Below are positions 34,897 to 44,720 of a DNA stretch of 64,000 bases, piece by piece; position 1 is the first letter of the stretch, and every line of letters starts with the position of its first letter. The DNA is from Catalinimonas alkaloidigena (GTDB lineage: Bacteria; Bacteroidota; Bacteroidia; Cytophagales; Cyclobacteriaceae), in NCBI RefSeq assembly GCF_029504655.1, contig NZ_JAQFIL010000001.1:3415001-3479000 (forward strand). The letters run 5' to 3'. The translations under genes were made by a program, and so were the position numbers. Below the pieces are notes generated by a model, which was not told the origin of the DNA, did not search any database, and saw only the letters and a list, made by a program, of their open reading frames with translations.

Positions 34897-37191
34897 TTAG
34901 CTTATGCTTTTGTTCAGCTTTGAGGCAGCCAGGTGATCTATGTACCAATGCAATTCACCATCTTCAGGCTTAATCAGTTGTGCGGGGTATTCTTCAGGAT
35001 TATAGACTCCCTCCAATACTTCATGCAAGGCATCCGCTTTCTTCTCTCCAAAAGCCAGAAAAGCAACACACTCAGCCTGATTGATCAACTGAGGCATCAG
35101 GCTGATACGATAGGTATCCAGTTTTTCTACCCACAATTCTTTAACCCAGGTCATAGACTTATGCGAGAATGCTACGTGAGGAAAAAGCGAAGCAGTATGT
35201 CCATCATCTCCCATACCTAACAGGATCAGGTCAAAGCGAGGAGACCTGCCCTGGAAAAACTCCTGCAGGGTCTCTTCATACTGTAAGGCAGCGATATCAG
35301 CACGGAACTCACCATGAATAGGAAATATATGTTCTTTTGGCACCGGCACATGATCTAAGAGGGCCTTGTGTGCCATGCCGGCATTACTGTCTTTATCATG
35401 TATGGGGACAGGCCGTTCATCACCCCAAAATACATAGGTTTTGTTCCAGGGCACCTGATTCACGAAAGGTACTTTGGACAGCAAACTGTACAGCGCTTTG
35501 GGAGAACTACCTCCTGTTAGGCATACTACAAAACGGCCGTATTTCTCTACAGCCTCACAGCTCTTCCTCACAAATAACTCGGCTGCGCTATAACTCAGAT
35601 CATCCGTATTTTCGTAAACATGCAAATTAAGGATACCCTTCTTTGGAAACTGCTCATTCTCCTCTATCACTGTTTCTTTGACATTGGTAGCTTTGGGGTT
35701 GATCCACTCATGTTCTTCCCGTTTCAGTAGATCATCGGCTTCCTGAGGCCCCCAGCTTCCTGAAGCATACTTGGGTAAAGCCTGCTTACCATTTTCTTTC
35801 CACTTATCCAGTATTGGCATCACTACTTTCCAGGCTTCTTCTACCTGGTCGGCACGCATAAAAAGCGCGGCATTACCTTCAATCGCATCCAGCAGGAGTG
35901 CTTCATAAGCTTCGGGCGGTTCAGCATCATAAAAGGTCTGATAATCAAATACCATCTCCACCGGGTTCAGGATTTGATGAATTCCCGGACGCTTGGCCTG
36001 AAACCGAATGGTAATGCCCATATCCGGCTGTATGTTGATGATGATACGGTTTGGTTCTCTTACTGCCTGATGGTCGTAAGCAAATGCCCGGTGAGGTGGT
36101 TTACGAAGCTGAATGGTGATGACCGAGCATTTATCCGCCATACGTTTTCCTGTCCTTACGTATATAGGGACATCCTGCCACCTCCAGTTATCAATATAAA
36201 ATTTGAGTGCGGTATAGGTTTCAGTGGTAGAATCCTGGCTGACGCCTTCTTCCTCAGTATAACCTTTTACCTTTTTACCCCTGATCCAGCCCTTATCGTA
36301 CTGAGCTCTCACGGCATGCTTATCTACCTCTTCAGGCTCCAGAATACGGATGGCTTTCAACACATCTACTTTTTTGTTGCGGATTTCATCAGCGTCCAGA
36401 TTAATAGGAGGTTCCATCGCGATCATGGATACCAATTGGAGTACGTGATTCTGTACCATATCGCGCAATGCCCCTGATTCCTCGTAGTAACTACCTCTGC
36501 TTTCCACGCCCACTGTTTCAGCCACTGTAATCTGTACATGATCTATGTAATTACGATTCCAGAGGGGTTCAAAAATGGTGTTGGCAAAACGGAAAGTGAG
36601 AATGTTTTGTACAGTTTCTTTGCCAAGGTAATGGTCAATCCGGAATATCTGCTTCTCGTCGTACAAGTCAGTTAAGAGTTTGTTAAGCTGTCTTGCGCTT
36701 TTCAGGTCATGGCCAAAAGGTTTTTCTATGACAATACGCGAGCATTCCAGATCATGACAGGCTTGTGTACTTGCCAGATTGGTAGCTATGGTCGCGAAGA
36801 GCTGTGGTGCAACAGATAAGTAAAAAAGGCGGTTGGCCTTGACATTCCAGCTTTGCTCCAGTTCAGCTATTTTGGTGTCTAGCTGCTGAAAGGACTCTTT
36901 TTTCTTCACGTCCATAATGAAGTATTCAATATGCTCAGCGAAGATATTCCATACTGCCTGGTCAGCAATTTCCCTCCTTGAGAACTCAGCTACTTCCTTG
37001 CGGAGCATCTCACGATACTCTTCATTAGAGTATTCAGTACGTCCCAGTCCTATCACACTAAACTGATCGGGCAGGTAACTGTCCAGGAAGAGGTTAAATA
37101 AGGCAGGAATGAGTTTTCTTTTATTAAGATCGCCGCTCCCTCCGAAAATGATCAACACGGTAGGAGCCAGCTTTGCTTTGCTAAATTCCAT
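34897..37191 (-). CDS. Fused glucose-6-phosphate dehydrogenase / 6-phosphogluconolactonase
   Basis: 764 residues covering two enzymes in one frame. Residues 1-499 are Zwf: FGGSGDLNKRKL (NADP fold), EKPFGHD (156-162), RIDHYLGKE (184-192) and the terminal GSWGPQEADDLL. A polar linker (~500-520) leads to 6-phosphogluconolactonase (521-764): LTGGSSPKALY (558-568), WGDERPVP (589-597) and LLGMGDDGHTASLF (657-670). There is no Met at the junction, so the second half cannot start separately there. The protein would perform the first two steps of the oxidative pentose phosphate pathway. It follows gnd by 20 bp in the rpiB-gnd-zwf/pgl operon. Confidence 0.92.
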   Translation of the reverse strand: MEFSKAKLAPTVLIIFGGSGDLNKRKLIPALFNLFLDSYLPDQFSVIGLGRTEYSNEEYREMLRKEVAEFSRREIADQAVWNIFAEHIEYFIMDVKKKESFQQLDTKIAELEQSWNVKANRLFYLSVAPQLFATIATNLASTQACHDLECSRIVIEKPFGHDLKSARQLNKLLTDLYDEKQIFRIDHYLGKETVQNILTFRFANTIFEPLWNRNYIDHVQITVAETVGVESRGSYYEESGALRDMVQNHVLQLVSMIAMEPPINLDADEIRNKKVDVLKAIRILEPEEVDKHAVRAQYDKGWIRGKKVKGYTEEEGVSQDSTTETYTALKFYIDNWRWQDVPIYVRTGKRMADKCSVITIQLRKPPHRAFAYDHQAVREPNRIIINIQPDMGITIRFQAKRPGIHQILNPVEMVFDYQTFYDAEPPEAYEALLLDAIEGNAALFMRADQVEEAWKVVMPILDKWKENGKQALPKYASGSWGPQEADDLLKREEHEWINPKATNVKETVIEENEQFPKKGILNLHVYENTDDLSYSAAELFVRKSCEAVEKYGRFVVCLTGGSSPKALYSLLSKVPFVNQVPWNKTYVFWGDERPVPIHDKDSNAGMAHKALLDHVPVPKEHIFPIHGEFRADIAALQYEETLQEFFQGRSPRFDLILLGMGDDGHTASLFPHVAFSHKSMTWVKELWVEKLDTYRISLMPQLINQAECVAFLAFGEKKADALHEVLEGVYNPEEYPAQLIKPEDGELHWYIDHLAASKLNKSIS

Positions 37192-37211
37192 AGGTCAGGT
37201 TTAAAGGTTAA

Positions 37212-38633
37212 TTACGCGCCCCAGGAAGTATGAAAAGTACCTTCACGGTCAATTCTTTCATAGGTATGCGCACCAAAATAATCACGCTGAGCCTGGATAA
37301 GGTTAGAAGCCAGGCGTCCGCTTCTATAACTATCAAAGTAAGCAATGGAAGCTGAAAAAGCCGCCAGAGGAATACCCAGTTGAATGCCCAGTCCTACGAC
37401 TGTACGTGCACCTTCAGCATTGGCATTAAGTTTTTCGGCAATCGGGGGAGCAATCATCAGGTTGGCCAGATTATGGTTTAGTTCGAAACGCCTCCATAAA
37501 CTGCTCTAACATCTTGGCCCTGATGATACAACCTCCTCGCCAGATTCTGGCAACATCTGCGAGCTTAAGGCCAAAGTTCATTTCGTCTGACGCTTTTTTT
37601 AGCATAGCAAACCCCTGTGCATAGGTAATGAGGATCGCAAAATACAAAGCATCATGTACCTGCTGAATAAGCTGCTCCTGTTCTACCTCAAACTGAAACG
37701 CAGGGCCAGTGAGTAATTTTTCAGCTTCTACCCTCTCATTTTTCAAGGCAGACTGAAAGCGCATCGTTACCGCTGAATCAATGCTAGGGATGCCCACGCC
37801 CAGATCCATCGCACTCTGAGAGGTCCATTTACCAGTCCCCTTTTGTTTGGCGCTATCCAAAATACTATTGATCAGCATCTCTCCTTCCAAGAGATCATCC
37901 TTTTGCTTGAAAATATCGGCAGTGATTTCTACCAAAAATGACTGTAGATCACCTTTGTTCCATTCATCAAACGCAAGGTGGAGCTGGTTTTCATTGAGTC
38001 CTCCCACACGATGCAGAATAGCGTAGGACTCAGCTAACAACTGCATGATACCGTATTCAATACCATTGTGCACCATTTTCACATAATGACCCGCGGCTCC
38101 CTTCCCCAAGAAGGTAACACAGGCTTCACCCTCAACTTTAGCTGCAGCAGCCTCAAGTATATCCTTGGCGGGAGCATACGCCTCCACCTTTCCACCCGGC
38201 ATCAGGCTGGGGCCCAATCTCGCCCCTTTTTCTCCACCGGAAACCCCCATACCCAGATAGTGCAAACCATCCTTTTCAAGCTGTTCCATGCGCCTTTGGG
38301 TATCATTATAATGAGAGTTACCGCCGTCAATGATAATATCTCCTTGGGACAAATGAGGCTTTATGCTTTCTATTACTGTATCTACTACTTTACCGGCGGG
38401 TACAAGCAACATCAGCTTTCGGGGTATTTTGAGGCTTTCAATAAATTCGCTCAGGTCTGAAGTAGCATGAACATTATTTACAGATTTTTTGCCTGATTGA
38501 GCGCGTCTACTTTGGCTTTATCTAGATCATAACCGATCACTTCAAAGCCATGATCAGCGACATTTAGTATAAAATTTCTTCCCATTACTCCCAGGCCAAT
38601 CATTCCAAAGTCACAATTTGCTTTTTCGTCCAT
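37212..38633 (-). pseudogene. gnd: 6-phosphogluconate dehydrogenase, disrupted by two frameshifts
   Basis: Read from ATG 38633, the frame begins DFGMIGLGVMGRNFILNVAD (NADP fold) and stops after 51 codons at 38478. The next frame continues with the body (HNGIEYGIMQLLAESYAI, KGTGKWTSQSAMDLG) and stops at 37471. A third continues LANLMIAPPIAEKL to ANLIQAQRDYFGAHTYERID at 37212. The first shift is at six A residues on the coding strand (38490-38485) where seven would restore the frame; the second at TTT (37488-37486) where two T would do so. Together they compensate to a normal 473-residue protein. All segments look well conserved, so the damage is recent, a sequencing error, or recoded. Confidence 0.88.
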
Positions 38634-38649
38634 AGTTTGTGTATAGTAC

Positions 38650-39102
38650 TTAAGGTTTGTATTTGATTTCGATATTTTTAAGCTTATTCAATCGTCTTTC
38701 ATGTCTACCTTCACCGGAATAAGTGGCTTTTAGAAAAGTGTTCACTAGCTCTTCCGCATAGGTATCACCTATGACACGAGCACCGAGGCAGATAATATTC
38801 ATATCGTCGTGCTCTACCCCCTGATGCGCAGAGTAGCTTTCATTGATGAGAGCAGCACGTACCCCTGGCACTTTGTTGGCAACGATGCATGCCCCAATGC
38901 CACTACCACAGATTGCGACTCCCCTTTCAATTTCTCCATTACTTACTGCTTTAGCAAGAGGATATACAAAATCAGGGTAATCATCAGCAGCATTATAAAC
39001 ACCTGCTCCGTAATCCCGGATCGTGTAATGATTCTGCAAAATTGCTTTTAGCTTTTCCTTAAGTGCAAAACCACCGTGGTCAGCCGCAATACCGATTTTC
39101 AT
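38650..39102 (-). CDS. rpiB: Ribose-5-phosphate isomerase B
   Basis: 150 residues. IGIAADHGGFALKEKLKAIL at the N-terminus and GVAICGSGIGACIVANKVPG (with the catalytic Cys in CGSG) define RpiB, which interconverts ribose-5-phosphate and ribulose-5-phosphate. HDDMNIICLGARVIG completes the site. It heads the pentose-phosphate operon, ending 16 bp before gnd. The ATG at 39102 is the only good start. Confidence 0.96.
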   Translation of the reverse strand: MKIGIAADHGGFALKEKLKAILQNHYTIRDYGAGVYNAADDYPDFVYPLAKAVSNGEIERGVAICGSGIGACIVANKVPGVRAALINESYSAHQGVEHDDMNIICLGARVIGDTYAEELVNTFLKATYSGEGRHERRLNKLKNIEIKYKP

Positions 39103-39356
39103 CTGTCTAAAAGTTAGGTTAAAAACGTTTACCGCCTATGCCTGTAAATAAATACAAAAGAAATTTACAGGCAGAATTTAGTATGTCAAACGGAAATAAC
39201 CGGCTAAAGATGAGATTAAATCCTTTAAAGGACAATCTGAATACATCACCTTTAATTTCATATCATCAAGCTGCCTTAGAAAAGGTTCAAATAAGAAAAA
39301 ACCTTTAACAATTGACCTTCAATATCGTTTTGACTAGTAGAAACAAAAAATTAATT

Positions 39357-39866
39357 ATGGAAAAGTTAGTAAATAAAAAACCAAACACTAAAAGCGCTCC
39401 CAGCATAGGACTATCAGAGGATAACCGTGCAGGTGCTGCTGAGATTTTGAACCATATTCTGGCTAACGAATCAGTCTTGTATACTAAAACCAGAAATTTT
39501 CATTGGAATGTAACCGGTCCGTTATTCTATAGCTTACATAATTTACTGGAAGAGCAGTATCAGCAACTGGCTACCAGCATAGACGAAATCGCCGAGCGCT
39601 CTCGTCAGATGGGCTTCAGGGCAATCGGCAGCATGCAGGAATTTCTGGACCTGGCCAGCCTCAAAGAGTCTAAAGATGAAAAGTTAAGTGATACTGAAAT
39701 GGTAGCCCGGCTGGTTAAAGATCATGAAAGCCTGATTGAAAGCATGAGAGTAGACATTGAAAAGTTAGAAGATGAGCTACAGGATGCAGGTAATGCCGAC
39801 TTTGTAACTGCACTCTTGCAGGAGCATGAAAAAATGGCATGGATGCTAAGATCTCTTCTCAAGTAA
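39357..39866 (+). CDS. dps: Dps/ferritin-like DNA-protection protein
   Basis: 169 residues from ATG 39357; an upstream in-frame start at 39312 adds 15 poorly conserved residues. The ferroxidase site residues are in TKTRNFHWNVTGP (His and Trp), and in HNLLEEQYQQLATSIDEIAE with the conserved Glu/Asp helix. ALLQEHEKMAWMLRS closes the four-helix bundle. Dps dodecamers bind DNA and oxidise iron with hydrogen peroxide. The N-terminal 20 residues are Lys-rich, as in DNA-binding Dps. It stands alone with a good terminator. Confidence 0.93.
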   Translation: MEKLVNKKPNTKSAPSIGLSEDNRAGAAEILNHILANESVLYTKTRNFHWNVTGPLFYSLHNLLEEQYQQLATSIDEIAERSRQMGFRAIGSMQEFLDLASLKESKDEKLSDTEMVARLVKDHESLIESMRVDIEKLEDELQDAGNADFVTALLQEHEKMAWMLRSLLK

Positions 39867-39875
39867 ATAGTTAAC

Positions 39876-39908
39876 ATAAGCCGGATTTGAATCCGGCTTA
39901 TTTATTTC
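39876..39908 (+). terminator. Terminator after dps
   Basis: ATAAGCCGGATT (39876-39887) and AATCCGGCTTAT (39890-39901) form a perfect 12-bp stem with T-rich sequence following. It lies between dps and the convergent ATPase gene and may serve both. Confidence 0.8.
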
Positions 39909-39944
39909 TCCCCTTCCCTTCTCTTTATAAGTTACCTGCAATAC

Positions 39945-42605
39945 TTAGAATTTCTTTGTGGCACTTTTGATGATCTGTATTATCACCACAGGTATGATAC
40001 TTCCGAGAGCGATGAGTATCCAGTTTCTTGCTTCCATAGGCTGTAAGGAAAGCAAATCTCTCACATAAGGAATACTGTAGGCTACAGCAAGTACTGTAGC
40101 ACAGAGGGCTACCGCCATCCATACATACTTGTTTCTGGTAATCTGGTTTTTAAAAACAGGTTCCTCGGGATCGCGCATATTCAAGGTATGCAATAACTCA
40201 GCCACTGCCAGACTGAAAAACGCAACATTGTTAGCTACTTCAAAAGATTGATCCCAAACATAATAGGCATAGAAGAATGCAGCAGAGACACCTAGTGCCA
40301 GTATAGAGCCAAAAAGAATAATTGTCTGCCAGCTCTTTTTGTTGATGATTGGCTCTTCGGGGTCTTTAGGAGGGTTGTCCATTACCCCTGATCTACCTTC
40401 ACCTATACCAATGGCTAAAGCTGGAAATACATCGGTCAGAATGTTTAGAAACAATAGCTGGAGCGGTAGAAGCGAAAGCTTAGCTATCGCAAAAGTAGAG
40501 GCAGCAATAATGATTATTTCGCTCAGATGGTATGATAGCTGGTAAATAATGAACTTACGTATGTTGCTGAAGATAATTCTCCCTTCTCGTATCGCCCTTA
40601 CGATGGATGGAAAAGAATCATCTTTCAATACCATATCGGCTACTTCCTTGGCTACCTGAGTTCCGCGCATACCCATCGCTATTCCGATGTCTGCTTTTTT
40701 AAGGGCGGGGGCATCGTTGACCCCATCACCTGTCATAGCCACTATTTTACTCTGCTCCTGATACTTTTCAATCAGGGTAAGTTTTTGTTCTGGTGAGACT
40801 CTTGAGAATACTTGTACATCACTCAGATCCTTACTCTCTTCGCTTTCATCTAATTCTTTACCTCTCAACGCTTTGGGTTCATCATTCTCTACAAGACTTA
40901 CTTCCTGCGCGATTTTCTTGGCGGTTTCCGGATGGTCACCTGTAACCATAACGACTTCAATACCTGCTTTTTTACAGGTTTCAATCGCATCTTTTACGTC
41001 ACCCTGAGGAGGATCAATAAATCCGATAAGTCCTACAAAAGTCAGCTCATGCAAAAAATCTTCATCTTCTGCCCCCTGAGGCTTTTGATCACTTTCTTTA
41101 TAAGCAAATGCCAGTGACCTTAACCCATCTTTGGCCAGTTCATCAAACTTTTCAAGCCATTCCTGCTTATCGTCCTCGCTTAGTTCCTGAGATTCATCAT
41201 CTTTAAGTATGTGGGAACATTCTTCCAGTAAAGCTTTGGCTGCTCCTTTTCCTGCGGTGAAATAGCCCTTATCGGATTGATAAATGGTACCCATCATTTT
41301 AGTTTCGGAGTTGAAAGGATCTTCCGCCACTCTTTCCCATGAACGTAGCTCCTCCAACCTTTCCTGATCATATGCACGGGCAAATTTCAGCAAGGCAATT
41401 TCAAGAGGGTCGCCTTCACTCTCTTCTCCCTCAGGATCATATTCAGCATTATTACAGAGCACTGAAATGGTAAAGAGTTTTCTGATCAATTCATTCTCCT
41501 CCTGCTCCATTTTTACCTGTTCATCTCCCTCCCACTCCAACAGTATTTTCTCTTCATCCAGATAGAGGGTATTAACGGTTAGGCGATTTTCTGTAAGAGT
41601 TCCGGTTTTATCAGTAAAAATAGTATTGGTCTCTCCCAATGCTTCCACAGCTGAAAGCTGCTTTACTATCACTTCATGTCTTGCCAGCCGAATCATCCCT
41701 CTCGCCAGGGCAATACTTGCCACTATAGGTAAGCCCTCTGGTATTGCTGCAATTGCCCATGCGATCGCTGTCTGAATAATGGTATAGGTATCGCGATCGG
41801 TAATAAAACCTACTCCGGCCAGTATTGCGGCCAATCCCAGCACTACCCAAATTAATCGCTGGGACAGCTTGTTTAATTTTTTGTCCAGCGGTACCTTTTC
41901 TCCACTGGCGGAGCTCACTATATCAGAGATATTACCGATCTCGGTGTGCATGCCGGTAGCGGTTACGACCGCCTTGGCTTTTCCTCTGGTTACGGAAGTT
42001 CCTTTAAAGGCCATATTTTTCCGCTCCGCGATCTCGGCATCTTCTTCTACTTTTTCAGTATTTTTATCTACCGGAACTGACTCGCCGGTAAGCGCTGACT
42101 CATTGAGCTGTAATTCCGAAACTTCTACCAGACGCGCATCTGCAGCCACCACCTGGCCGGCATCAAGCACAAGTATATCACCCGGAACCAGATGCTCAGC
42201 ATCTATAGTCTGCTCTTCGCCATCTCGTAGCACTTCAGCTTCAACCTTATCCATTTCCTTAAGCGCGTTCATAGACTTTTGGGCCTGCATTTCCATCCAA
42301 AATCCTATGGCTGTATTGATGAGGAGCACTACTACGATAAAAATACCTTCCGGGAGGTCACCAAATATGAAAGAAAGTGCAGCGGCAGCAGCAAGCAGGT
42401 ATACCACTGGTGTATTAACCTGCTCAAGAATGATTTTCCAGGGACTTTTCTTTTTTCGCTTTTCCAACTGGTTTGGACCAAAATGCTCTAACCTTCGTTT
42501 AGCTTCATCTGATGAGAGCCCTTTCTCTACCTTCGTTTCAAGCTGTTCAAGTATGCTATCCTGCTTTTCAGTAAATGGTTTTTCAATTGAAACATCCTCT
42601 ATCAT
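39945..42605 (-). CDS. P-type cation-transporting ATPase (type II, Ca2+-pump-like)
   Basis: 886 residues. The full pump is present: an N-terminal cation ATPase domain, LTGESVPVDK (TGES at 173-176), M4 with AIPEGLPIVASIAL (PEGL motif of Ca2+-type pumps), the phosphorylation site DKTGTLTEN (Asp332), the nucleotide domain, and the hinge MTGDGVNDAPALKKADIG. Six C-terminal helices follow. It moves a cation across the inner membrane at the expense of ATP; Ca2+ is most likely from PEGL but Na+ or Mg2+ cannot be excluded. It stands alone on the minus strand. Confidence 0.93.
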   Translation of the reverse strand: MIEDVSIEKPFTEKQDSILEQLETKVEKGLSSDEAKRRLEHFGPNQLEKRKKKSPWKIILEQVNTPVVYLLAAAAALSFIFGDLPEGIFIVVVLLINTAIGFWMEMQAQKSMNALKEMDKVEAEVLRDGEEQTIDAEHLVPGDILVLDAGQVVAADARLVEVSELQLNESALTGESVPVDKNTEKVEEDAEIAERKNMAFKGTSVTRGKAKAVVTATGMHTEIGNISDIVSSASGEKVPLDKKLNKLSQRLIWVVLGLAAILAGVGFITDRDTYTIIQTAIAWAIAAIPEGLPIVASIALARGMIRLARHEVIVKQLSAVEALGETNTIFTDKTGTLTENRLTVNTLYLDEEKILLEWEGDEQVKMEQEENELIRKLFTISVLCNNAEYDPEGEESEGDPLEIALLKFARAYDQERLEELRSWERVAEDPFNSETKMMGTIYQSDKGYFTAGKGAAKALLEECSHILKDDESQELSEDDKQEWLEKFDELAKDGLRSLAFAYKESDQKPQGAEDEDFLHELTFVGLIGFIDPPQGDVKDAIETCKKAGIEVVMVTGDHPETAKKIAQEVSLVENDEPKALRGKELDESEESKDLSDVQVFSRVSPEQKLTLIEKYQEQSKIVAMTGDGVNDAPALKKADIGIAMGMRGTQVAKEVADMVLKDDSFPSIVRAIREGRIIFSNIRKFIIYQLSYHLSEIIIIAASTFAIAKLSLLPLQLLFLNILTDVFPALAIGIGEGRSGVMDNPPKDPEEPIINKKSWQTIILFGSILALGVSAAFFYAYYVWDQSFEVANNVAFFSLAVAELLHTLNMRDPEEPVFKNQITRNKYVWMAVALCATVLAVAYSIPYVRDLLSLQPMEARNWILIALGSIIPVVIIQIIKSATKKF

Positions 42606-42692
42606 GTCATTTATTGTTTAAGCTTAAAAAAATCTGCATTGTAGGAGTAAAAAATGTATTTCCAGTCAAACGGAAACGCCTGATGCATGCAC

Positions 42693-44717
42693 TCAAACTA
42701 AATTTCTTGGGATTTTGCGCTTCCAGGTTTCAGTAAATATTCTCCTTTCCCCTTCGTATGCATCTAGTTCTGCGTAGAGTTTAAAATAATCTCTGTCTGA
42801 GGTGAGAATAGTTCTGGCATGCGTACTGATTTCCCAATCCTGCCTTTTCATCGATTTTTTCCAAACAACTTCTCCTTTAAGGGTATTCAGTTGGTCATTT
42901 CTTACATAGTAATTCTCCTTATTGTAATTGCTGACTTCAAGGTCCAGTTCTTCAATACGATATGTCCCCTGATCCTTCAGCACTTCCAGCGTAGAGCCAT
43001 CTTCTATGAGGTCACGCACGACATTCCACGCCTGACTGCCTGACTTGATCACTTCTGCTCCACTCCTGGGACTAGCACCTATGGGCGGACCAAAAGCATT
43101 CTGAATTTCTTTCCTTTCTTTTTTCACGGGTAGTATCAACTTACTCTCATCTGTAAACACCTGTAGTTTAGTAAGTTCAGGAGATGGCCAGGCCAATGGC
43201 CAGTAGGATGTAGATACGGACACTCTTAACTGGTGACCGGCAGGAAAAATATGACCAATTTCGTTGAGTTGAACCCTAACTTTATACTTTTTGTCTGGCT
43301 CCAGAGGTTCGGGAAATTCGTGACTATTGTGATGAGTTAGGTTAAACAAACCATAAGTCACGCGTGTCACTTTATGATCGTCTCGCACATCTGATAATCG
43401 CACTGCGATCATAGCCTGTGGCTTGTCTACCGAGACTGTAAACTCTACTGAAGGAGCTCCTAATATTTCTAAGTCATTCACCAATGGCGGGCTGTTGAAG
43501 ACCAATGCTCCTCCATCTTCTTCCCGCTGGTCACTCGGCAGATCAGGAGGGGCGCTGTAAGAACACCACTTTCCGGCAAACAGTCCTAGGCGAAGCGGTG
43601 AGCTTACCCAAAGAGCTTTCGGATCTTCCACCTGCACCACTGATTCATGTTGAAGTTTGCCCGCTTTGAGCACCCAATCTTCCTCCTGAATGGCAGGGGA
43701 AGGCCATTCTTCTAATCCTGTCCAATAGCCAGGTCGCTCTTCATAATCAGTAGTGGGGGGTACACTTTTCTGTACCCAGGCTTTAAGCATTGGCTCATTT
43801 TGTATGCCAGTGTCTTTATTGCTGAGCCACTGATCCCACCAGCGTACACATTCTTGTAAAAAACCGATAGCCGGCCCCGGCTTACCATTGTGCGGATAAC
43901 GATGGCTCCAGGGCCCCACCAACCCCATACGAGGCACATTCAGGTTTTTTAAGAGGCGAAAAACACTATTGGAATAGCCATCAGCCCAGCCGCTTACCGC
44001 CATCACCGGGCATTGTATGTCATCATAATTTTCACACACCGAGCCATGCTTCCAGTATTCATCTCTGTGCTGATGTTCAAGCCAGTTTTCCAGCCAGTGT
44101 CCGCTCTTTTCTAACCTCTGCAGCCATAATTCCTTCCAGCGCTCACCTACCAGCACTGGGTCCGGTGGCAGACTATTTCTGCCAAACATGACGGAAGCCC
44201 ATGACAGATTATCCCCCAAAAGACAGCCCCCCATATAATGTACATCATCAGCATAGCGATCATCAGTGGAGCAGACAGTAATCACAGCTTTAAGTGCTTC
44301 CGGGCGTCGTGCAGCGATTTGTAATCCGTTAAATCCTCCCCATGATATCCCAATCATACCCACTTTTCCATTGCACCAGGGCTGTTTTGCCAACCATTCA
44401 ATAATCCTTTCTCCATCTTCAAGCTCCTGCTCCAGGTATTCATCTTTAATCACACCTTCGGAATCGCCACTCCCTCTGATGTCTACTCTAATTCCGGCAT
44501 AGCCGTATCCGGCAAAGAAGCGATGGTTAATTTCATCACCAGTTCGGGTATGGTCTCTTTTGCGGTAAGGAATATACTCTAGAATCGCGGGCACAGGCTC
44601 TTGCCTGGCTTTTTCTGGAATCCACATTCGTGCTGCTAACCTAGTTCCATCGGGCATTACAATCCATTCATTTTCAATCTCTTTTACCCGATGCGGTAAG
44701 TCATCCACATAGTCCAT
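42693..44717 (-). CDS. CocE/NonD (X-Pro dipeptidyl peptidase, S15) family hydrolase
   Basis: 674 residues. IEYIPYRKRDHTR-like N-terminal alpha/beta hydrolase strand, the nucleophile in IGISWGGFNGLQIAARRP (Ser125) and a C-terminal jelly-roll (residues ~350-600, HIFPAGHQLRVSVSTSYWPL) define the family, which includes cocaine esterase and Xaa-Pro dipeptidyl peptidase. No signal peptide, so it is cytoplasmic. It starts 3 bp after an ATP-grasp ligase gene on the same strand, so they are translationally linked; it may hydrolyse an amide or ester formed by, or feeding, that ligase (inference). Confidence 0.87.
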   Translation of the reverse strand: MDYVDDLPHRVKEIENEWIVMPDGTRLAARMWIPEKARQEPVPAILEYIPYRKRDHTRTGDEINHRFFAGYGYAGIRVDIRGSGDSEGVIKDEYLEQELEDGERIIEWLAKQPWCNGKVGMIGISWGGFNGLQIAARRPEALKAVITVCSTDDRYADDVHYMGGCLLGDNLSWASVMFGRNSLPPDPVLVGERWKELWLQRLEKSGHWLENWLEHQHRDEYWKHGSVCENYDDIQCPVMAVSGWADGYSNSVFRLLKNLNVPRMGLVGPWSHRYPHNGKPGPAIGFLQECVRWWDQWLSNKDTGIQNEPMLKAWVQKSVPPTTDYEERPGYWTGLEEWPSPAIQEEDWVLKAGKLQHESVVQVEDPKALWVSSPLRLGLFAGKWCSYSAPPDLPSDQREEDGGALVFNSPPLVNDLEILGAPSVEFTVSVDKPQAMIAVRLSDVRDDHKVTRVTYGLFNLTHHNSHEFPEPLEPDKKYKVRVQLNEIGHIFPAGHQLRVSVSTSYWPLAWPSPELTKLQVFTDESKLILPVKKERKEIQNAFGPPIGASPRSGAEVIKSGSQAWNVVRDLIEDGSTLEVLKDQGTYRIEELDLEVSNYNKENYYVRNDQLNTLKGEVVWKKSMKRQDWEISTHARTILTSDRDYFKLYAELDAYEGERRIFTETWKRKIPRNLV

Positions 44718-44720
44718 ACA

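Noticed and set aside
35974..36477. A 167-codon open frame on the plus strand
   Set aside because: Lies inside the intact zwf part of the fused gene on the other strand.
41869..42621. A 250-codon open frame on the plus strand
   Set aside because: Antisense shadow of the P-type ATPase gene; its Ser/Thr-rich composition mirrors the opposite strand and no domain is seen.
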